The notes under the pieces: generated by a model | The model's database searches: none | What the model was told of the DNA's origin: nothing | What the model saw: only the letters and a program-made list of their open reading frames with translations | In this document: positions 1-7,704 of the stretch, piece after piece | Layout of the letters: each line of letters begins with the position of its first letter | How positions within the stretch are numbered: position 1 is the first letter of the stretch | Translations under genes and position numbers: made by a program | Assembly (NCBI RefSeq): GCF_000337455.1 | Contig: NZ_AOIU01000031.1 | Coordinates: 229,947-293,946, forward strand | Direction of reading: 5' to 3' | Length of the DNA stretch: 64,000 nt | Source: Halosimplex carlsbadense 2-9-1 | GTDB taxonomy: Archaea > Halobacteriota > Halobacteria > Halobacteriales > Haloarculaceae

Positions 1-215
1 TCGTCGTCATCATCGGCGGCCTGGGCACCTTCCGCGGGACCGTCGCCGGCGCGCTCATCGTCGGGATGGCCGACGCCACGACGACCTGGTGGTTCCAGAA
101 CGTCGTCGTCACCTGGACGTGGCTGCCCGAGATCACCGTCTTCCTCATCCTCGTCGGGATGCTGATCGTCAAACCGCAGGGGCTGTTCGGCGTCGAGGAG
201 GTGGGGGGCCATTAG
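1..215 (+). CDS. livH: Branched-chain amino acid-type ABC transporter permease LivH (3' end only)
   Basis: Only the last 70 codons are in the window (reading frame begins at base 3; the start lies upstream). The fragment shows the conserved C-terminal LivH pattern: GGLGTFRGTVAGALIVG, a final hydrophobic segment, then KPQGLFG, which matches the end of inner-membrane permeases of the hydrophobic amino acid uptake family. It ends in TAG right where the next permease begins, so the two are translationally linked. The substrate cannot be told from this fragment. The neighbours suggest a sugar-acid or carboxylate catabolism context rather than an amino acid one, which is inference. Confidence 0.85.
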   Translation, partial: VVIIGGLGTFRGTVAGALIVGMADATTTWWFQNVVVTWTWLPEITVFLILVGMLIVKPQGLFGVEEVGGH

Positions 216-294
216 CTCCGTCACTCAGTGGGTCGGCGACCGCGAGTTCGCCTGGCCCGTCGAACACCTCCGCAGCCAGCAGGTCCACCTGGCC

Positions 295-1506
295 GTGATC
301 CTCGCGCTGGTCGCCTACCCCGGCGTCTACCACCTGCTGACGACGTTTCCGTTCCCGGTCTTCCCCTCGCTGATCCACGACTTCTCGGTCGCCGTCCTGC
401 CGCGCGTCGACTCGATGGTCGCGGTGCTGTACTTCGCGCTGTTCGCCATGTCGTTCGACTTCATCAGCGGCTACACCGGCTATCTCTCCTTCGGCCACGC
501 CGCCTTCTACGGCACCGGCGCCTACGCCGTCATCCTGATCGCCAACGGCAAGGTCCCCTTCCTGCCGGCGGGGACACCGTTCATGGTTTCGCTGCTCGTC
601 GCGGCCGTCGTCGCCGGGCTGCTGGCGGTCGTCATCGGCCTCGTCTCCTTCCGGCTTTCGGGGGTGTACTTCGCGATGATCACCCTCGGGTTCGCGCAGG
701 TGCTGTACGTGTTCGTCCGCGGCTGGGACTACGTGGCGAGCAATCCTCGCGACGGCCCCGCCGTCGGGTCGGCCCACCCCGAAGGCTTCGAGATCGGGAT
801 CCCCTTCGTCGACCAGCTGAACCTCGCAATCGGGACGTTCTCCGGCGACACGGTGACCCTGCTGGGCCACGAACTCGGCACCTACACCGTCTCGTTCTAC
901 ATGGTCGGGCTAGTCGCGCTGGTCTCCTACTTCGCGATGCAACGGGTGATCCACTCCCCGTTCGGGCGGGTGATGATCGCCATCCGCGAGAACGAGGAAC
1001 GGGCGGCCGCGATCGGCTACGACACGTTCCGCTACAAGCTCGGCGCGTTCGTTATCAGCGGCTTCTTCGGCGGCGTCGCGGGCGCGCTGTACGCCGGCTT
1101 CGCCCGGTCGGTCACGCCCGAGCGCACGTTCTACTTCCTGACGACCGGCGACGCGCTGCTGGCGAGCATCATCGGCGGGTTCGGCACGCTCGCCGGCCCG
1201 CTGTACGGCCACCTGTTCGACCACTCCATCCGGGAGTTCCTCTCGAACACCGGCCAGGGCGGCGGCCTGCTCCCGTTCCTCCGGGAGACGCTCCCCGAGG
1301 GGATGCTCACGGCGGACCTCGTGGGCGGCCTCACCGTCGAGGGGTTCATCGGCGCCGCGCTGAACGGCCACGCCAGCCTCTACGTCGGTATCGTGTTCGT
1401 CCTGTTCGTCCTCTACGTCCCCAGCGGCCTCGTCGGGACGCTGCGAAGCTACCTCGGCGGCCCCGTCGCCGAGCGCTTGCCCGCGAAACTGTGGGGTGAG
1501 CGATGA
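295..1506 (+). CDS. livM: ABC transporter permease LivM (first Liv system)
   Basis: Multi-spanning membrane permease of about 400 residues in the LivM family. It contains the family pattern SFDFISGYTGYLSFGHAAFYG near residue 60 and the cytoplasmic loop SPFGRVMIAIRENEERAAAIGYDTFRYKL, which contacts the ATPase. It would pair with the upstream LivH. The start used is the GTG at 295, the first conventional start in frame. However, the frame is open back to 211, a good Shine-Dalgarno sequence (GGAGGTGG, 197-204) sits just before an ATT codon at 211, and the GTG start cuts into the first membrane helix. The true start may therefore be ATT at 211. The stop overlaps the next ATG by 4 bp. Confidence 0.9.
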   Translation: MILALVAYPGVYHLLTTFPFPVFPSLIHDFSVAVLPRVDSMVAVLYFALFAMSFDFISGYTGYLSFGHAAFYGTGAYAVILIANGKVPFLPAGTPFMVSLLVAAVVAGLLAVVIGLVSFRLSGVYFAMITLGFAQVLYVFVRGWDYVASNPRDGPAVGSAHPEGFEIGIPFVDQLNLAIGTFSGDTVTLLGHELGTYTVSFYMVGLVALVSYFAMQRVIHSPFGRVMIAIRENEERAAAIGYDTFRYKLGAFVISGFFGGVAGALYAGFARSVTPERTFYFLTTGDALLASIIGGFGTLAGPLYGHLFDHSIREFLSNTGQGGGLLPFLRETLPEGMLTADLVGGLTVEGFIGAALNGHASLYVGIVFVLFVLYVPSGLVGTLRSYLGGPVAERLPAKLWGER

Positions 1507-2519
1507 CAGTCCACCTCACGGGTATCGGGACGGCGCTGCCCGAGGAGACCGTCGGTGGCGCCGACATCGCCGAACGCTCGGGGATCCCCCGCGAGGTGGT
1601 CGTCGAGAAGATGGGCATCCGGCGCAAGCACGTCTGTCGGAACGGGGACGAACAGCCAAGCGACCTCTGTGTCGCGGCCGCCGAGGAGGCACTGGCCGAC
1701 GCCGACTGCGACGCCGAGAACCTGGACGCCGTCCGTTACCACGGGAGCGAGTTCAAGGACTACGTCGTCTGGAGCCTCGCCGCCGACGTGGCCGAGCGGA
1801 TCGGCGCGACCGACGCCTACGCCGCCGAGAGCTACGCGCTCTGCGCCGGCGCGCCGATCGCGATCCGCGAGACGAAGGCCCAACTCGAAGCCGACGCCCT
1901 CGACCGGGTGCTGCTCGTCGCGGCCAGCCGCGAGGAGGACCTGGTCGACTACGACGACCCCGACACCTCCTTCACGTTCAACTTCGGCAGCGGTGCCTCG
2001 GCGATGGTCCTCGAACGCGACGCGCCGGACCGCGCGCTCGCGACCGTCCGCGAGAGCGCCGCGCTGACCGACGGTTCGTTCTCCCGGGACGTGGTGATGC
2101 CGGCGGGCGGCACCCGCCACCCCCCGAGCCGCGAGACCGTCGACGCCGACATGCACTCGCTGCGGGTGCCCGACCACGAATCGATGAAAGAGCGACTGGG
2201 CGATGTGAGCCTCGCGAACTTTCTGGATGTCGCCGACACCGCCCTGGATCGGTCGGGGCTCGACCGGGCGGCCCTCGACTTCGCGGCGATAACTCACATG
2301 AAGCGGTCGTTCCACGCGTACCTCTGCGACGAACTCGGGCTCGACGAGGACGAGCAGTACTACCTCGACGACTACGGGCACGTCCAGAGCGTCGACCAGG
2401 CGCTGGCGACCGACGAGGCCCGGTCGCGCGGGTGGCTCTCGACCGGCGATACCGTCGTCTTTCTCGCCGCGGGGACCGGCTACACCTGGGCGGCGACGGT
2501 CCTGGAGTGGCGCGGCTGA
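1503..2519 (+). CDS. 3-oxoacyl-ACP synthase III-like protein (thiolase fold)
   Basis: A 338-residue KAS III/FabH-like condensing enzyme of the thiolase superfamily. It begins MTVHLTGIGTALPEETV, typical of FabH and HMG-CoA synthase relatives. The likely acylated cysteine is Cys114 (SYALCAGAP) and the likely catalytic histidine is His265 (ITHMKRSF). Where FabH has the third catalytic residue, an Asn in GN(T/I), this protein reads YGHVQSVDQ, with His293 in that place. The fold looks intact but the chemistry may differ, for example acyl transfer or a non-decarboxylating condensation. It is translationally coupled to livM by ATGA, so the product may act on the compound the transporter imports. Haloarchaea lack bacterial-type fatty acid synthesis, so a FabH role is unlikely. 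Confidence 0.78.
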   Translation: MTVHLTGIGTALPEETVGGADIAERSGIPREVVVEKMGIRRKHVCRNGDEQPSDLCVAAAEEALADADCDAENLDAVRYHGSEFKDYVVWSLAADVAERIGATDAYAAESYALCAGAPIAIRETKAQLEADALDRVLLVAASREEDLVDYDDPDTSFTFNFGSGASAMVLERDAPDRALATVRESAALTDGSFSRDVVMPAGGTRHPPSRETVDADMHSLRVPDHESMKERLGDVSLANFLDVADTALDRSGLDRAALDFAAITHMKRSFHAYLCDELGLDEDEQYYLDDYGHVQSVDQALATDEARSRGWLSTGDTVVFLAAGTGYTWAATVLEWRG

Positions 2520-2645
2520 GGCGGTCCGAACACCAACTCCGAACGCCGACCTCGAACGTCCGAACGTGCCGAACGCGAACCGCTCGTACGGCGGATATCG
2601 GCCGGCTTCGCATCACTTATGCCGGTCGCGTGCGCGCACTCGTCC

Positions 2646-3713
2646 ATGGATCTACAGGAGTACATGGACGACTTCACGGCGCGCGACTGGCCCCAGGCGG
2701 ACGAGGGCAAAGTGCGGTTCGCGATGGTCGGCCTCGGCTGGTGGACCATGGAGTTCGCCATCCCCGCCACCGAGGTCCTCGACCACCTGGAGACGACCGT
2801 CGTCGTCTCCTCGACGACCGAGAAGGCCGAGGGCGTCGCCGACGAGCACGAGTCCATCGAGCACGGGCTCACCTACGACGAGTTCACCGAGGGCGAAGCG
2901 ACCGACGCCTACGACGCCGTCTACGTCGCGACACCGAACGCCCTGCACCTCCCCTACGTCGAAGCGGCCGCCGAGTTCGACAAGGACATCCTCTGCGAGA
3001 AGCCCCTCGAAGCCAGCACCGAGCGCGCCGAGCAACTGGTCGAGGCCGCCGAGGACGTGACCCTGGGCGTCGAGTACCGGATGCACGTCCAGCCCGCCGT
3101 CCGCATGATGCGCGAGCTCGTCGACGCGGGCTTCATCGGCGACGTGGCGATGGTCCACGGCAACATGTCCCAGCCCCTGCTGGACATCAACGACAACTAC
3201 GACCAGTGGCGGCTCAACCCCGACATGGCCGGTCCCGGCGCCTCCGTCACCGACCTGGGCGTCTACTCCGTCAACACCACCCGGTTCGTCATCGACGAGG
3301 ACCCCGTCGCCGTCACCGCGACGGACTGGTCGGGCCACGAGGCCTTCGACGAGGTGCCCGACGAGCGAGCCGCCTTCACCGTCGAGTTCCCCGACGGCGT
3401 CGTCGCCGCCTGCACCGCCAGTCAGAACACCCAGGAGACCAGCAATCTCCGGATCATCGGCACCGAGGGCGAACTCCTCCTCGAAGACGCCTTCCTCTCG
3501 GGCGACCGCGAGCTGACGATCACCCGCGGGGAGACGACGATCACCACCGAGTTCGACGGGATCGAGGAGACCCGCCGCTCGCTGGAGTACTTCGGCGACC
3601 ACCTGCTGACCGGCACGGACATCCACGGCGACGGCGATCACGGCATCGTCGACCAGCGCGCCATCGACGCCATCTACGAGGCCGCCGAGTCCGGCGAGCG
3701 CGTCGAGCTGTAA
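2646..3713 (+). CDS. gfo6: Gfo/Idh/MocA oxidoreductase, probably D-xylose 1-dehydrogenase
   Basis: A 355-residue NAD(P)-dependent sugar dehydrogenase. An N-terminal Rossmann fold with VRFAMVGLGWW is near residues 23-33, the Gfo hallmark CEKP is at 117-120, and the C-terminal alpha/beta domain follows. The N-terminus and the GLGWWTMEFAIPA stretch resemble the haloarchaeal xylose dehydrogenases known from Haloarcula and Haloferax, which oxidise D-xylose to xylonolactone. This rests on remembered family features, not an alignment. The ATG at 2646 is preferred over one at 2619 because a TATA-like CACTTATG lies 29 bp before it. The dehydratase at 7.7-8.9 kb would be a later step in the same pathway. 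Confidence 0.8.
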   Translation: MDLQEYMDDFTARDWPQADEGKVRFAMVGLGWWTMEFAIPATEVLDHLETTVVVSSTTEKAEGVADEHESIEHGLTYDEFTEGEATDAYDAVYVATPNALHLPYVEAAAEFDKDILCEKPLEASTERAEQLVEAAEDVTLGVEYRMHVQPAVRMMRELVDAGFIGDVAMVHGNMSQPLLDINDNYDQWRLNPDMAGPGASVTDLGVYSVNTTRFVIDEDPVAVTATDWSGHEAFDEVPDERAAFTVEFPDGVVAACTASQNTQETSNLRIIGTEGELLLEDAFLSGDRELTITRGETTITTEFDGIEETRRSLEYFGDHLLTGTDIHGDGDHGIVDQRAIDAIYEAAESGERVEL

Positions 3714-3827
3714 CCAACCATCTATTTGGCGAGGAGGTCGCCGTCGGCGGCCCGCTCGCAGGTTCGTGGGACTCGCGCTCACTGCGTTCGCGCGAATGCT
3801 CAATACAAGCTCGTGTGCAGCAACTGT

Positions 3828-4691
3828 TTACTCGTTGAAAAACGAGGGGATCGAAGTAGTCACCCTCTCTTGAGCCTCCGGTGAGAGGATGTGCTTCTCC
3901 CCGTCCAGTATCTCGGTCTTCACGAGGTTGGGCAGGCGGGAACGGGCCCGAGGGACGACCGCCTCGGGTGGGAAAAAGGGATCGTTCTCAGCGACGAACA
4001 GCGCGACTGGTGCGGTAAATCCGCCGAGTTCGCCAGCAGTGGCGCTTGGAAATTCCCGTTCGAGGTTTACATATCGGAGCGACGCGGAGACCGTATCTCG
4101 AACGACGGGACCCGGATCGGATCGGGTGATCATCGCGGTGAGACTTCGCTCTAACAGCCATTCGGCCCCGAGGAAGCGATACAGTATCGCCGGAAGACCG
4201 ACTTTTAGCATATTGACAAGTGGCCCAGTCCCGAACCCTGCTGGCACGACCAGCACAGCGCTATCGATTCTCTCGGGTGCGACTGAAGCTACCCGAAGGA
4301 TGATACCACCGCCGTAGGAGGTGCCGATCATCCGTGCAGTCTGGACGTCAAGGGCATCGAGGAGATCGACAACCCACTCACCGTACGCATCTCCGGTGGG
4401 ATCGACCCGTGTTTCGGCACTATATCCCGGTTGTCCGATGGTGTCCGGGGCGATCAGTCGATAGCTATCGGCGAGTTCGCTATACCAGGCCAACGTTAGT
4501 GGATTCGTAGCGTTGCCGCCGTGGAAGACGACGACGGGCGCTCCATTCTCTGGCCCCGCGGATAGAACGTGGGTCTGGCCATGCCGCGTCTCGACGTATC
4601 GTTCATCGACTTCGATATCGAGGGCCTCCACAGCCGCCGTGTAGACTTTTTCCAGCGCTCGTCTCCCCCCTGATGAACGATAGAGGGTCAT
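3828..4691 (-). CDS. Alpha/beta hydrolase
   Basis: A 287-residue alpha/beta-hydrolase fold protein. The oxyanion-hole motif is FHGGN (56-60), the nucleophile elbow is GTSYGG with Ser125, the acid is Asp237 in AENDPFF, and the histidine is His267 in GEKHIL, so the catalytic triad looks complete. A cap region with hydrophobic residues (about 155-185) suggests a small hydrophobic ester or lactone substrate, but the substrate is not identifiable. The start at 4691 gives the normal family length; an in-frame extension to 5048 is Arg/Ser/Pro-rich and was rejected. Codon use is visibly less GC-rich than in neighbouring genes, which is compatible with recent acquisition. Confidence 0.8.
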   Translation of the reverse strand: MTLYRSSGGRRALEKVYTAAVEALDIEVDERYVETRHGQTHVLSAGPENGAPVVVFHGGNATNPLTLAWYSELADSYRLIAPDTIGQPGYSAETRVDPTGDAYGEWVVDLLDALDVQTARMIGTSYGGGIILRVASVAPERIDSAVLVVPAGFGTGPLVNMLKVGLPAILYRFLGAEWLLERSLTAMITRSDPGPVVRDTVSASLRYVNLEREFPSATAGELGGFTAPVALFVAENDPFFPPEAVVPRARSRLPNLVKTEILDGEKHILSPEAQERVTTSIPSFFNE

Positions 4692-5188
4692 TAGACACTC
4701 TACCAACAGCTTGTATCTAAAAGTGCCCACTGGCGACATGATTCTCGCTTTCCGGCGGCTGAATATGCATCCGAACAGAACGGACGATTCGCCGCGACTG
4801 CAGGGGAACGACCGTCGTCGAGGGCCCTTTACGGAAACCAAACACGCGGAGACGAGTCGAACTCGAAGCAGGAGCGGGGCGACCGAGGTGGAGGGCGGTC
4901 GCCCCCGTGTCAGAGGCACAGGTGGATCGGTTAGCGGGCGATACGGCAGCGGCGCAGTCGGGGGCGGCGTGGGGAGGGCCGAAGCGTCAGCGGGTGGGGA
5001 CCTGACAGGGCGACGCGAGGGCCGTCGCACCCACCGAACTGCGCGCATCTACTGGTAGGCAGGACGGGATTGTAGTTTCTATCTCTGTACCATCTATTGT
5101 ATTGATACCATCCATACTATCGTTACTCGCTGTACCACAGATACTGTATCTGGTATCCGTACCAAGTAACGGACAGCGACGCGGCGGG
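4692..5188. other. Intergenic region, no gene recognised
   Basis: Nearly 500 bp between two minus-strand genes. The first part continues the lower-GC character of the hydrolase. A plus-strand frame at 4711-5058 is rich in Arg, Ser and Gly and lacks the acidic composition of haloarchaeal proteins, so it was not called. The last 120 bp (about 5070-5188) are AT-rich for this genome and contain the pentamer TACCA four times (5088, 5106, 5133, 5160), the last three 27 bp apart. This may be a transcription end or regulatory region. Confidence 0.5.
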
Positions 5189-5929
5189 TCAGAGCTTGTG
5201 CCGGAAGGCGTGGAGGACGTTCTGGCCCGTCTCGGTCAGCAGGATCTGTTTCTGACGGCCGACGCGTTCGACCTCGATGTAGCTGTCGTCGACGAGCGGG
5301 TCGATGATGTTGGCGTTGAGCAGGGCGAACTTCGCCTTGTCGTTGGCCGGGTCGGCGTCGGCGATAAAGGAGAGCGCCTCCGACTCGGCGTGTTCGATGA
5401 GGTCGGACTTCTTGGCGGTGTAGCTGTCGGTGTTGCGCTCTTCGAGGTAAGCGAGCATCGCGACCTGGTCGCGCGAGACGGCTTCGATGGGGTAGGATGG
5501 GAGGACTACGTCGCCGCGCATCCCGCGGGTCCGGGGGTTCTCCGCCAGGTCGGGGACGTGTTCCTCGGCGCGGACGTAGTAGGCGGTGGCGTCGGTGGCC
5601 ATGCAGGCGATGGCGCTCCCGATGGCGGCGAGCTTGCCGCCGCTGGAGACGTTGACCCGGACCACGTCCCCCTCGTGGTCGGCGGCGACCGTCGTGACGA
5701 CCGCGAGTACGTCGTACAGGTCCGAGAGAGTCGTCTCGCGAAAGCGGATAGTCCGACCGTCGCTCTCCAGTTCCTCGACGAGCGCCTCCTGGTAGGGGGT
5801 CAGCGGCGTGCGTTCGCCGTCGTCGGCGAGGAGGTAGACGGTGTCCGCGTCGTGCTTGCGGACGGGCCGGAGGATCCGGTCGTGCTCGTACCCCAGCGGC
5901 ACGATGTGGACTTCGTCGATGGTTCGCAT
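5189..5929 (-). CDS. DUF6293 (HFX_2341-type) regulator: CARF-like domain plus winged helix
   Basis: A 246-residue protein of the haloarchaeal HFX_2341/DUF6293 family. The N-terminal half (1-150) looks like a CARF-type Rossmann fold: MRTIDEVHIVPLGYEHDRI, then VVRVNVSSGGKLAAIGSAIACM (about 89-110), where N93-x-SSGGK resembles the ligand-binding N-x-(S/T)GG-K motif of Csa3-like proteins. The C-terminal half (155-246) looks like a winged helix ending in TETGQNVLHAFRHKL. It is therefore probably a ligand-responsive DNA-binding protein. No cas gene or CRISPR array is nearby. An in-frame upstream extension to 6229 is Arg/Pro-rich and was rejected. It is divergent from the gene at 6047. Confidence 0.8.
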   Translation of the reverse strand: MRTIDEVHIVPLGYEHDRILRPVRKHDADTVYLLADDGERTPLTPYQEALVEELESDGRTIRFRETTLSDLYDVLAVVTTVAADHEGDVVRVNVSSGGKLAAIGSAIACMATDATAYYVRAEEHVPDLAENPRTRGMRGDVVLPSYPIEAVSRDQVAMLAYLEERNTDSYTAKKSDLIEHAESEALSFIADADPANDKAKFALLNANIIDPLVDDSYIEVERVGRQKQILLTETGQNVLHAFRHKL

Positions 5930-6046
5930 GCCCGAGAGCGCGGCCGCTCCCGACGAGAACGTTTCGGTGGCCGAACGGCCGGACGACCGTGATGCGCTCC
6001 CCTGGCGCCCGAAGACATTTCGAGCCGGCGTCGGTATCCACGGGCG

Positions 6047-6910
6047 ATGACGACGGATGGGGAGCCGCGGGGGCGTGACGAGTGGTCGCCGACCCACGAG
6101 GTCGCCTCCACCGGCGACCGGGCCGACGAGGTCGCCGCCGACACACGCCTGGTCGCCGTCGCCTGCGAGTTCGGCGACGAGGCGCGCCTGACGATGTCGA
6201 CCGACGACGTGAACGATCGGAGTCCCCACACCCAGCGAGTGCTCGACGCGGAACTCGACCGACTACCCGCCGACGCGAGCGACGGCGCGAACCCGATCTG
6301 GCGAGCGACACTCCCCGGGGACGCCGACGCGCTGGTGCGCGCCCTGACGGTCGCGGACCCCGAGGTGGACGGCCCGCTCGGCGAGGCGCGCTGGCGGGTC
6401 TGGGACGTGCAACGAATCGAGGTCCGCCACGACGGACGGCCGATCTACCGGTCGATCCCGCATCACGCTCGGTTCGAACTAGCTGCGGGCGAGCGTCCCG
6501 AGCTGGTCGAGCGTGCGCGCGAGCGACTCACCGATCTGCCCTGCGCCGTCGTCCCCACGGGACCGGTCGCGACGTGGGGCGACGGTGGGGAGCTGACCCA
6601 TCGGACGCTCCGCTTCGAAGCCGGCTCGGGCGCCTCGCTCGCCCACGTCCGGCGCGTCGCGGTCGACCGCGACCGCCGCGAAATCGTCGTCGACTGGGAG
6701 TCCGTCGGCGAGCGGGTGAGAGACGAACCGAACCGGGCGCTCCGCACGGTTCTGCGGGCGTTCGCCTGGACCGCCGACCGCCTCGGAGCGTCCGAGTCCC
6801 CGCCGCACCGGGTCGCGTTCGGAGACGGGACCGAGTTCCGCCGCGCGGTTGAGGGGGTCGAAACCGTCCGCGAGCGAGTCGGGTACGACTTCGAAGTCGC
6901 CGAGGTGTGA
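6047..6910 (+). CDS. Hypothetical protein
   Basis: A 287-residue acidic protein of unknown function. The composition and codon use are those of a genuine haloarchaeal gene. No membrane segment, signal peptide or known motif could be picked out. The N-terminal 50 residues are low in structure-forming residues. The rest alternates strands and helices (for example WRVWDVQRIEVRHDGRPIYRSIPHHARFEL near 120-150). A weak TATA-like ACATTTCG lies about 30 bp before the ATG at 6047; an alternative start is the ATG at 6194 (MSTDDVND). It is divergent from the DUF6293 regulator and 44 bp upstream of the Nudix-like gene, so it could belong with either. Confidence 0.6.
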   Translation: MTTDGEPRGRDEWSPTHEVASTGDRADEVAADTRLVAVACEFGDEARLTMSTDDVNDRSPHTQRVLDAELDRLPADASDGANPIWRATLPGDADALVRALTVADPEVDGPLGEARWRVWDVQRIEVRHDGRPIYRSIPHHARFELAAGERPELVERARERLTDLPCAVVPTGPVATWGDGGELTHRTLRFEAGSGASLAHVRRVAVDRDRREIVVDWESVGERVRDEPNRALRTVLRAFAWTADRLGASESPPHRVAFGDGTEFRRAVEGVETVRERVGYDFEVAEV

Positions 6911-6954
6911 GAGATGACGCCACACTTTACAACCGGACCCCTCTGAGTAGAGAC

Positions 6955-7593
6955 ATGGTCAGTATCAGGGACCCGGAGTCGCTCCGCGAGGAACCGGGTG
7001 TCGACTTCCGCGAGCAGGAGCAGGTCGTCGACAGCGAGGCGTTCGAGCAGGCGGCCGAGGGCGCCGAGAACCAGAGCGGCCTCGTCGTCGTCGCGGTGAC
7101 CGACGAACAGGGCCGTCTCCTGCTGGTCGACTCCGAGTGGGTCGACGGGTGGACGCTCCCGAACGGGCCGGTCGGCGCCGACGAGGACTGGGCGGTCGCC
7201 GCCGACCGCTGGGCCGAGGACGAGCTGAGTTTCCCCGTTCAGGTCGAGCAACCCGAACTGGTGATCCGCACGGAGACGCGGACCGAGGACGGCGACGAGA
7301 GCGTCGTCGGCTACACGGTCGCGTTCACCGCCTCGCTGATCCCGGCGATGGGCGGTCCGGGCGGCGTGGGCCCCGGCGGCGGCCCGCCACCGGGCGTCGG
7401 TCCCGACGACGAGGACTCCCCGGAGGGCGAGGGACCGCCCGCGGGACCCGGTGGGCCGCCCGCCGGCGCCGGCGGACCCGGCGGCCCCGGTGCCGGCCCG
7501 ATCGCCTCGAACCCCAACCTCGACTGGTTCGCTGCGGTCCCCGACGAGGTGGCACCGGGCCACCACGCACTCGTGCAGTACTTCCTCGACTGA
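6955..7593 (+). CDS. Nudix-like protein with Gly/Pro-rich insertion
   Basis: A 212-residue protein. Residues 40-130 resemble the haloarchaeal Nudix fold (SGLVVVAVTDEQGRLLLVDSEWVDGWTLPNGPVGADEDW), but the Nudix box is degenerate: the REUxEE metal-binding glutamates are not visible after GPVGADEDW, where the sequence reads VAADRWAEDELSF. Pyrophosphohydrolase activity is therefore doubtful. Residues 132-182 are an almost pure Gly/Pro/Ala insert with an acidic patch (DDEDSPEGEG), followed by a normal ending, WFAAVPDEVAPGHHALVQYFLD. The ATG at 6955 lies 28 bp after a TATA-like ACTTTACA, which favours it over an upstream start at 6907. Confidence 0.72.
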   Translation: MVSIRDPESLREEPGVDFREQEQVVDSEAFEQAAEGAENQSGLVVVAVTDEQGRLLLVDSEWVDGWTLPNGPVGADEDWAVAADRWAEDELSFPVQVEQPELVIRTETRTEDGDESVVGYTVAFTASLIPAMGGPGGVGPGGGPPPGVGPDDEDSPEGEGPPAGPGGPPAGAGGPGGPGAGPIASNPNLDWFAAVPDEVAPGHHALVQYFLD

Positions 7594-7704
7594 TTCGGCG
7601 CGCCGGAATTTCCCGGCCGCTCGCCGTCTGCAAAGCGTCGTCAGTCGGCTTCGCGTCCGCTTCGTCGAACGAGTCGAATCGAAGATTCGCCGGTTCGACG
7701 AACC

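Noticed and set aside
228..1499. A 423-codon plus-strand frame overlapping livM
   Set aside because: The translation is almost all Arg, Pro and Gly; the frame at 295 encodes a proper membrane permease.
4711..5058. A 115-codon frame in the region after the hydrolase
   Set aside because: Arg/Ser/Gly-rich with no acidic bias; no promoter and no homology I recognise.
5189..5929. Evidence for a CRISPR-Cas type I or III locus
   Set aside because: The CARF-like regulator is alone; none of the neighbouring genes is a cas gene.
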